From positions 1 through 5,821 of the forward strand of contig CAKUKL010000109.1 in the NCBI GenBank assembly GCA_934662925.1: a DNA stretch of 5,821 nucleotides, written 5' to 3'. The DNA comes from an uncultured Oscillospiraceae bacterium. Lineage in GTDB: Bacteria; Bacillota; Clostridia; Oscillospirales; Oscillospiraceae. Within the stretch, counting starts at the first letter, position 1. Every line of letters begins with the position of its first letter. The position numbers and the translations under genes were made by a program. The notes under the pieces were generated by a model. It did not search any database. It was not told where the DNA came from and worked only from the letters and a program-made list of their open reading frames with translations. Shown piece after piece: positions 1-3,684 of this stretch.

Positions 1-22
1 TACACTATCCGTCTATATGTGT

Positions 23-37
23 CAATCATAAGTATTG
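23..37. promoter_or_regulatory. Candidate PadR operator (imperfect dyad over the -35)
   Basis: CAAT (23-26) and ATTG (34-37) form an inverted repeat with a 7-base centre. It overlaps the -35 hexamer of the padR promoter. PadR repressors commonly bind short AT-rich dyads in their own promoters and autoregulate, so the position is right. The repeat is short and this dyad could be chance in AT-rich DNA. A second weak dyad, ACAC (2-5) with GTGT (19-22), lies just upstream. Confidence 0.22.
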
Positions 38-63
38 AAAAAATTGTTTATCGGTGGTATAAA
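35..63 (+). promoter_or_regulatory. Sigma-A promoter of the padR operon
   Basis: A -35 element TTGAAA (35-40) and a -10 element TATAAA (58-63) are separated by exactly 17 bp. A TG one base upstream of the -10 (55-56) makes it an extended -10. The surrounding 90 bases are AT-rich, unlike the rest of the window. Transcription would start near 70 and give a leader of about 25 nt carrying the GAGG ribosome-binding site of padR at 84-87. Confidence 0.72.
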
Positions 64-94
64 ATAGTCAGGTTTTCGAAAATGAGGTTGAATT

Positions 95-433
95 ATGAGT
101 GACAGCAGCCATTCCTTCGAGGCGTATTTCAAGCGGGCCACCAGCCCGCTGGTGGTGCTGCGGCTTCTGAAGGACAAGACCATGTATGGTTACGAGATAT
201 CCCAGACAATGAAGCGCAAAAGCGACGGCCGCTTTACCATGGCCGTGCTGTACCCTGTGCTCTACCGGCTGGAGGAGCAGGGCTACGTGGTGGTGGAGCG
301 GACGGAGGTCATCAACAACCGTGCCCGCAGCTACTACGCCATCACCGAGGAGGGCCTCAGGTACCTCGTCCGGTCGCTGGAGGAATACGAGGAGATCCAG
401 TCGGCGTTTCAGGCGATCATGGAGGAGGATTGA
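95..433 (+). CDS. PadR-family winged-helix transcriptional regulator
   Basis: This 112-residue protein has the short PadR architecture: a winged helix-turn-helix over about residues 15-88 and a C-terminal dimerisation helix (about 88-110, rich in Glu and aromatic residues). Family hallmarks seen are MYGYEIS (30-36), the recognition-helix stretch AVLYPVLYRLEEQGYV (50-65), and the wing ending in ARSYYAITEEG (77-87). PadR proteins usually repress a nearby membrane or efflux operon and often themselves. The ATG start is supported by GAGG at 84-87, spaced 7 nt. Three bases separate its stop from the next gene, whose ribosome-binding site lies inside the padR 3' end, so padR and the following membrane proteins are co-expressed and probably translationally coupled. 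The family call is firm; effector and targets are unknown. Confidence 0.93.
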   Translation: MSDSSHSFEAYFKRATSPLVVLRLLKDKTMYGYEISQTMKRKSDGRFTMAVLYPVLYRLEEQGYVVVERTEVINNRARSYYAITEEGLRYLVRSLEEYEEIQSAFQAIMEED

Positions 434-436
434 CCC

Positions 437-805
437 ATGCGAGATTCCCGCAAGACCTATCTCAAGCAGGTGGCCCGGCGGCTGCGCTGCCCCGCGCAGG
501 AACGTAATGAGCTGCTGGCCGGGCTGGAAACCGAGATGGCGGAGTGCTGCCCCGGCGGGGCTGGGCTGTCCGCCGCGGTGCTGGCCAGCCGCTTCGGCGC
601 GCCGGAGGACGTGGCGGCGGAGCTTCAGCGGGCCGTCCCGGCGGAGTCCGTCCTGCGGTACGGGCGGCGGAAGCGCCGGCTTTTCACACTCTCTCTTGCT
701 ATCTGTGGCGCTGCCATTGCATGTTTGATACTGTACTTGATCTGGGCCATCCACCAAGCCAGCGGCCGAATTATAGTGGATACTGACGTGCTTTACCGAA
801 GCTGA
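437..805 (+). CDS. PadR-associated single-pass membrane protein, paralogue 1 (DUF1700/HAAS-like)
   Basis: This is a 122-residue protein of unknown function. Residues 1-75 form a charged helical cytoplasmic domain: a start shared by all three paralogues (YLKQVARRLRC, 8-18), then RNELLAGLETEMAE (23-36) and RFGAPEDVAAEL (52-63). The order helix, loop, 'FG.PE..A.E' helix resembles the DUF1700/HAAS-type domain often encoded next to PadR regulators (possibly DUF6120); I cannot confirm the family. A basic stretch GRRKRR (76-81) precedes one membrane helix (about 82-105), which predicts an inside N-terminus and a 17-residue outer tail. The start is fixed by GGAGGAGGA at 421-429, 7 nt before the ATG. 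Nucleotides 513-676 are nearly identical to 1311-1474 in paralogue 3. A likely role is binding and tuning the PadR repressor at the membrane, inferred from context only. Confidence 0.85.
   Translation: MRDSRKTYLKQVARRLRCPAQERNELLAGLETEMAECCPGGAGLSAAVLASRFGAPEDVAAELQRAVPAESVLRYGRRKRRLFTLSLAICGAAIACLILYLIWAIHQASGRIIVDTDVLYRS
513..676 (+). repeat. Direct repeat, copy 1 (paralogue 1 core)
   Basis: This aligns without gaps to 1311-1474 at an offset of 798 bp. By eye I count 11 mismatches in 164 positions, about 93% identity. Several are silent and several change residues. The equivalent part of the middle paralogue is much less similar. Confidence 0.85.
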
Positions 806-832
806 GGCGGCTGCCCCGGGAGGAATCGATCA

Positions 833-1186
833 ATGAAGGACTATCGCAAAAATTATCTCCGGCAGGTGGCAAAGCGTCTGCGCTGTCCCCGGCAGGAGCG
901 GGAGCGGCTGCTTGCCGGACTGAAGGAAGAGCTGGCCGGTCTGCCCGCTGGGCTGTCCCCGGCCATCCTGTCCGAGCGGATGGGCACCCCCATGGCGGTG
1001 GCGGCGGAGCTGGAGAGCGCCGTCCCGCTGGAGACCATCGACCGGCACATCCGGCGGCGGTGGCTGGTGAACGCGCTGGGATTTGTCCTCTGCGCCGCCG
1101 CAATCGCATGGCTGATCTATCAGCTGGCGTGGGTGGTCAGTATGTTCAACGGATATTTTGAAGAAGAGATTCAGGTCTGGTCGTAA
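833..1186 (+). CDS. PadR-associated single-pass membrane protein, paralogue 2 (divergent middle copy)
   Basis: This 117-residue protein has the same plan as its two neighbours: YLRQVAKRLRC (8-18), RERLLAGLKEELAG (23-36), a 'MGTPMAVAAEL' helix (50-60) and a basic RRR (74-76). One membrane helix (about 77-103) and a 14-residue outer tail follow. It lacks the ECCPGG segment (36-41) of paralogues 1 and 3 and is about three residues shorter in the cytoplasmic domain. Its DNA is clearly more diverged, so it is either an older duplicate or one spared by gene conversion. The start is supported by GGGAGGAA (818-824), spaced 8 nt. It sits 27 nt after paralogue 1 in the same operon. Function is inferred only from the PadR context. 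Confidence 0.84.
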   Translation: MKDYRKNYLRQVAKRLRCPRQERERLLAGLKEELAGLPAGLSPAILSERMGTPMAVAAELESAVPLETIDRHIRRRWLVNALGFVLCAAAIAWLIYQLAWVVSMFNGYFEEEIQVWS

Positions 1187-1234
1187 AAGAGCCGACGTGA
1201 TCTGACCGAAGCGGAGACGAGGAGGACCGATCCC

Positions 1235-1594
1235 ATGGGCGATTCCCGCAGAATTTATCTTAAACAGGTGGCAAAGCGCCTGCGCTGCGCTCCGGAGGAG
1301 CGGACGCGCCTGCTGGCCGGACTGGAAAACGAAATGGCGGAGTGCTGCCCCGGCGGGGCCGGGCTGTCCGCCGAGGTGCTGGCCAACCGCTTCGGCGCGC
1401 CGGAGGACGTGGCGGCGGAGCTTCAGCAGATCGTTCCGGCGGAGTCCGTTCTGCGGTACGGGCGGCGGAAGCGCCTGTGGACCCGGCTCGTTCTGGCGGC
1501 CTGCCTGATTGCCGTGGTGTTCAGTCTGGGCTTTGCGGTGCACGTGGCGAACCACGACGTCTACTACGTGGAGACGCAGATTTTTTACGATTGA
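1235..1594 (+). CDS. PadR-associated single-pass membrane protein, paralogue 3 (DUF1700/HAAS-like)
   Basis: This 119-residue protein is a close copy of paralogue 1. Residues 26-80 match it without gaps except for five substitutions (T32N, A47E, S51N, R65Q, A66I). They keep the CC pair at 37-38 and RYGRRKR (74-80) before one membrane helix (about 82-104). The outer tail (105-119) differs from paralogue 1 almost completely and is rich in Tyr, Val and acidic residues. The ATG has a strong GAGGAGGA site at 1219-1226, spaced 8 nt. The 48-nt gap before it carries a remnant resembling the 3' end of paralogue 1. The similarity points to recent duplication or gene conversion. As with the other copies, a role as membrane partner of the PadR protein is inference. 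Confidence 0.85.
   Translation: MGDSRRIYLKQVAKRLRCAPEERTRLLAGLENEMAECCPGGAGLSAEVLANRFGAPEDVAAELQQIVPAESVLRYGRRKRLWTRLVLAACLIAVVFSLGFAVHVANHDVYYVETQIFYD
1311..1474 (+). repeat. Direct repeat, copy 2 (paralogue 3 core)
   Basis: This is the partner of 513-676. The two copies could recombine, deleting 798 bp and removing the middle paralogue while leaving one hybrid gene. Confidence 0.85.
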
Positions 1595-1615
1595 GCGGAA
1601 AGGATGGTGCCGGTG

Positions 1616-1837
1616 ATGAAGCGCATGATTTTTGGCTGTACGCTCCTGCTCTGCGGCGTGATTGGGACGCTGAGCGCGTGGTTTGCCCGATATCTGGAGT
1701 ATTACGATATTCTGGGGTTTAATGTACTGTTCTCGATGCCCGAAGTCGCGGTGCCCTTCATGACGTATCTGGTCTCTTTCTTCGCCGGATTGGCGCTATG
1801 CATTTGGGAGCTGTGGGAAGATCATAAGAAAAAGTAA
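1616..1837 (+). CDS. Small two-pass membrane protein, last gene of the padR operon
   Basis: I do not recognise a family. Starting at ATG 1616, the product is 73 residues: membrane helix about 4-24, a ~20-residue loop rich in Tyr (YLEYYD), a second helix about 45-65, and a basic tail ending DHKKK. The basic N-terminus (MKR) and C-terminus suggest both ends are inside. An in-frame ATG at 1604 would add four residues (MVPV), but AAAGGA at 1599-1604 overlaps that codon and is spaced 11 nt from 1616, so I prefer 1616. It follows paralogue 3 by 21 nt and precedes the operon terminator. Its place suggests it works with the PadR-associated membrane proteins, perhaps as the regulated or sensing component; this is inference. 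Confidence 0.72.
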   Translation: MKRMIFGCTLLLCGVIGTLSAWFARYLEYYDILGFNVLFSMPEVAVPFMTYLVSFFAGLALCIWELWEDHKKK

Positions 1838-1848
1838 ACAGCAACACA

Positions 1849-1887
1849 AAGCCCCCGGAGCGTTGCTCCGGGGGCTTGTCATATTTT
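1849..1887 (+). terminator. Intrinsic terminator of the padR operon
   Basis: A perfect 13-bp stem (1849-1861 with 1865-1877, AAGCCCCCGGAGC and its complement) encloses a GTT loop. It is followed by GTCATATTTT, an imperfect U-tract. It lies 12 nt after the stop of the two-pass membrane protein and isolates the operon from yabP. The A-rich upstream flank gives only weak termination potential in the reverse direction. Confidence 0.88.
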
Positions 1888-1907
1888 CCAGACAGACCTC
1901 ATAGGTA
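1878..1907 (+). promoter_or_regulatory. Probable sigma-E (mother-cell) promoter of yabPQ
   Basis: GTCATATT (1878-1885) matches the -35 element of B. subtilis sigma-E promoters. After 14 bp, CATAGGTA (1900-1907) keeps the CATA core of the sigma-E -10 (consensus CATACAAT). B. subtilis yabP and yabQ are known to be sigma-E controlled, which supports the call. Transcription would start near 1913, about 10 nt before the yabP ribosome-binding site at 1922-1930. The -35 overlaps the U-tract region of the preceding terminator. The second half of the -10 is a poor match. Confidence 0.55.
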
Positions 1908-1937
1908 TCAAAGGAAACGGGAAAGGAGGAACGGCCT

Positions 1938-2219
1938 GTGGGGTATGATCTGAGCCTTGGCGCGCCGCACCACGTGACCATGGAGGAGCGCAGCAGCCTG
2001 ACGGTGTCCGGCGTGTCCGACGTGGAGCGCTTCGACGAAAACGAGATCGTCATGTCCACCTCCAAGGGGACGCTGGTGGTGACGGGGGAGAACCTGCACA
2101 TCGAGAAGCTGTCGCTGGACGGCGGCGACCTGAAGGTGGAGGGGGACATCGACGCCCTCACCTACGAGGACGCCCGGCGGGAGCGGGGCGGCGGCCTGCT
2201 GGCCCGGCTGCTGCGCTGA
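1938..2219 (+). CDS. yabP: Sporulation protein YabP
   Basis: This 93-residue protein matches the YabP/YqfC family in length and pattern. It is a compact beta-rich domain starting with HHVTMEERSSLTVSGVSDVERFD (11-33) and continuing with 'IVMSTSKGTLVVTGENLHIEKLSLDGGDLKVEGDIDALTY'-type strands to about residue 76, then a short basic tail. YabP is made in the mother cell and is needed in the middle to late stages of spore development; its biochemical role is not settled. The GTG start at 1938 is set by an excellent AAAGGAGGAA (1922-1930), spaced 7 nt. The next in-frame start choices would cut into the conserved domain. yabQ begins 2 nt after its stop, so the two are coupled. Confidence 0.92.
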   Translation: MGYDLSLGAPHHVTMEERSSLTVSGVSDVERFDENEIVMSTSKGTLVVTGENLHIEKLSLDGGDLKVEGDIDALTYEDARRERGGGLLARLLR

Positions 2220-2221
2220 CC

Positions 2222-2941
2222 GTGGCGGCGGACGTCGCCGCGCAGGCGGCGCTCTTTCTGGAGGGGGCGGCGGTGGGCGCGGCGCTGGGGCTGCTGTACG
2301 ACCTGTTCCGGGTGCTGCGGGAGCGGTGGCGGCGCTGGGCGGGCATGGCGCTGGACCTGCTGTTCTGGCTGACCGCCGCGGCCGCCCTCTTCGCCTTCGC
2401 CATCCTCCGGGGGGACGGGGAGATCCGCCTTTACCACGGGGCGGCCTTCGCCGCCGGGGGCGGGGGATATTTCCTGCTGCTCAGCCGGTTCGTCCTCTGG
2501 CTGCTCCGCCGTCTGGCGGACGGGGCGGCGTTTTTGTGGCGTTTGCTCAGGAAGCCATTTCAAAAAGCGCTGATTTTATTGAAAAAACTTTTTGGAAAAC
2601 AAAAAAAACACTTTCAAATTTGGCTGGAATGGTATAGAATAAATATGATTAACCATCCTGCCAGTCAGTCACGGAAAGGAGCGCGCGGCGGTGAAGCTGA
2701 AACGGGCCGGAATCGGCACAAAATTCGTCATTCTCGTGCTGCTGGTGGCGTCGGTGACGGCGCTGCTGTCCCTGAACAGCCGTCTGGACGCCGCCCGGGC
2801 CGAACTGAACACGGTCAGTCAGGCCGTCCGCGACCAGGAGGAGACAAACGCCGCCCTGGCCGAGGACATCGCAAACCGCGACGACCCGGACCAGCTGGCC
2901 AGCATCGCCCGGGAAAAGCTGGGACTGGTGGGGCAGGATGA
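2222..2941 (+). CDS. yabQ: Sporulation membrane protein YabQ, with an anomalous open extension into divIC
   Basis: Residues 1-130 are typical YabQ: membrane helix about 6-25 ending in GLLYDLFRVLR (23-33), LDLLFWL (44-50) in a second helix (about 44-62), GDGEIRLY (64-71), a third helix (about 73-92), and a basic helical tail. YabQ acts in the mother cell and is needed for spore cortex formation. The GTG start lies 2 nt after the yabP stop with no strong ribosome-binding site, implying translational coupling. The frame then fails to close: it runs 239 codons and overlaps divIC by 251 nt in another frame. Residues from about 157 on are an Arg/Gly-rich out-of-frame reading of divIC and are probably not a natural domain. 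The genuine protein likely ends near codon 138-155; a shift at the A8 run (2601-2608) would end it at 2637 or 2642. The identity is firm, the 3' end is not. Confidence 0.83.
   Translation: MAADVAAQAALFLEGAAVGAALGLLYDLFRVLRERWRRWAGMALDLLFWLTAAAALFAFAILRGDGEIRLYHGAAFAAGGGGYFLLLSRFVLWLLRRLADGAAFLWRLLRKPFQKALILLKKLFGKQKKHFQIWLEWYRINMINHPASQSRKGARGGEAETGRNRHKIRHSRAAGGVGDGAAVPEQPSGRRPGRTEHGQSGRPRPGGDKRRPGRGHRKPRRPGPAGQHRPGKAGTGGAG
2612..2640 (+). promoter_or_regulatory. Candidate vegetative promoter of divIC-yabR
   Basis: TTTCAA (2612-2617) and TAGAAT (2635-2640) are 17 bp apart. An overlapping alternative is an extended -10, TGGTATAGA (2630-2638). They lie in an AT-rich island (about 2560-2660) at the 3' end of yabQ. 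divIC is needed during growth while yabPQ are sporulation genes, so a separate promoter here is expected. The -35 matches the consensus at only three of six positions. Confidence 0.45.
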
Positions 2942-2969
2942 GATCGTCTTTGAAGACACATCTAAATAA
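2691..2969 (+). CDS. divIC: Septum formation initiator DivIC (FtsB/FtsL-like)
   Basis: This 92-residue bitopic membrane protein has a basic N-terminus (MKLKRAG), one membrane helix (about 11-29, FVILVLLVASVTALLSL) and a predicted extracellular coiled coil (about 30-62, with regular Leu/Ala/Val and many Glu/Asp). It ends with the family signature REKLGLVGQDEIVF (73-86). DivIC partners FtsL and DivIB in the divisome and is required for septum formation in growth and sporulation. The GTG start is supported by GGAAAGGAG (2673-2681), spaced 9 nt. Its place between yabQ and yabR matches B. subtilis and favours DivIC over FtsL. Its first 251 nt are overlapped by the open yabQ frame. A coding role for this frame is well supported by the family match. 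Confidence 0.9.
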   Translation: MKLKRAGIGTKFVILVLLVASVTALLSLNSRLDAARAELNTVSQAVRDQEETNAALAEDIANRDDPDQLASIAREKLGLVGQDEIVFEDTSK

Positions 2970-2990
2970 CGAGAGGGAAAAGTAAGATTT

Positions 2991-3473
2991 ATGGAGTTTG
3001 GAGTCGGTTCTATTCTTGAGGGCAAGGTCACAGGCATCACCAAGTTCGGCGCGTTCGTGTCGCTGCCGGGCAACAAATCCGGGCTGGTACATATCTCGGA
3101 GATCGCCTATTCCTACGTCAACGATATCAGCGAGCACCTGTCCGAGGGGCAGATGGTGAAGGTCAAGGTCATCGGCATCGACGCCAATAACCGCATCAAC
3201 CTGTCCATCAAGCAGGCTTCCCCCCCGCCCCCCCGCCCGGAGCGCCGTTCCGGCCCCGGCGGAAACCGCGGCCCCCGTCCAGAGGGCGGCTCCCGCCCCA
3301 ACCACGGCAACGGCGGCGGACGTCGGCCGGAGGTGTTCAACCCCAAGCCCCAGCCCAAGGGTCCGGCCAGCTTCGAGGATCAGCTCAAGCAGTTCATGGC
3401 CGCGTCCGACAGCAAGCTCTCCGAGCTTCATATGAATGAAAAGCGCGGCAGCCGCAGAGGCGGCCGCAAGTAA
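2991..3473 (+). CDS. yabR: S1-domain RNA-binding protein YabR
   Basis: The 160-residue protein opens with one S1 OB-fold domain (residues 4-75). The S1 hallmarks are GSILEGKVTGITKFGAFVSL (6-25), SGLVHISEIAYSYV (30-43), GQMVKVKVIGID (53-64) and RINLSIKQ (68-75). A flexible Pro/Arg/Gly-rich linker (77-125) follows. The C-terminal motif SFEDQLKQFMAASDSKLSEL (127-146) and a KRGSRRGGRK tail are the conserved end of this family. The protein is longer than B. subtilis YabR (about 128 residues) because of the linker. It probably binds RNA or ribosomes; the precise role is unknown. GAGAGGG (2971-2977) lies 13 nt before the ATG, a rather long spacing. It follows divIC by 21 nt and ends the operon. Confidence 0.92.
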   Translation: MEFGVGSILEGKVTGITKFGAFVSLPGNKSGLVHISEIAYSYVNDISEHLSEGQMVKVKVIGIDANNRINLSIKQASPPPPRPERRSGPGGNRGPRPEGGSRPNHGNGGGRRPEVFNPKPQPKGPASFEDQLKQFMAASDSKLSELHMNEKRGSRRGGRK

Positions 3474-3483
3474 GAACGACCTG

Positions 3484-3514
3484 AAAGGGGCGGGCTTTTC
3501 GCCCGTCCCTTTTT
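3484..3514 (+). terminator. Intrinsic terminator after yabR
   Basis: A 12-bp stem (3484-3495 with 3501-3512, one G-U pair) with a TTTTC loop ends in a run of five T (3510-3514). It starts 10 nt after the yabR stop and closes the yabP-yabR block. Confidence 0.9.
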
Positions 3515-3542
3515 GCGTGAGTCCCGGTTTCGTGAAGATAAA
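3513..3542 (+). promoter_or_regulatory. Weak candidate promoter for the PHP phosphoesterase gene
   Basis: TTGCGT (3513-3518) and GATAAA (3537-3542) are 18 bp apart directly after the yabR terminator. A promoter is expected somewhere between that terminator and the gene at 3685, and this is the best pair I find. The match is modest. The predicted start near 3549 would place the first leader hairpin at the extreme 5' end of the transcript. Confidence 0.28.
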
Positions 3543-3548
3543 AAATGA

Positions 3549-3629
3549 CTCTTTTCCTGAGTCGGAAAAGAGCCGATGAACATCGCGCGGGAGAATGGAA
3601 TGACCGGCACAGGCCGGAAGGCCCTGCCG
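3549..3629. other. Structured leader: two inverted repeats upstream of the PHP gene
   Basis: The 170-nt gap between yabR's terminator and the PHP gene holds no convincing gene but two hairpins. The first is a perfect 9-bp stem, CTCTTTTCC (3549-3557) with GGAAAAGAG (3564-3572), loop TGAGTC. Read on the minus strand it is followed by TCA and six T (3540-3545), so it could also stop antisense transcription. The second pairs CGGCA (3605-3609) with TGCCG (3625-3629) and GGCC (3612-3615) with GGCC (3620-3623) around a GGAA loop, which fits the GNRA type. I recognise no known riboswitch or T-box here. Confidence 0.4.
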
Positions 3630-3684
3630 AGAGCATCTTACCACGTCTGCCCGGCGAAAAATGCTGTTTTCTGGAGGAATTCCA

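Noticed and set aside
321..728. 135-codon plus-strand frame overlapping padR and paralogue 1
   Set aside because: It is an Arg/Ser/Pro-rich shadow of GC-rich coding DNA; two well-supported genes occupy the same bases in other frames.
830..1555. 241-codon minus-strand frame opposite paralogues 2 and 3
   Set aside because: Its internal repetition merely mirrors the paralogues on the other strand. It has Pro/His/Arg/Gln-rich composition, no membrane or domain signature, and no ribosome-binding site I can support.
3661..3684. Eight-residue N-terminal extension of the PHP protein
   Set aside because: GGAGG at 3673-3677 lies inside the extension and is ideally spaced for ATG 3685; HisJ-type proteins begin just before the DVHTHS motif.
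3515..3684. Possible T-box or tRNA in the leader of the PHP gene
   Set aside because: I find no T-box sequence, no acceptor-stem pairing or T-loop motif, and no CCA end.
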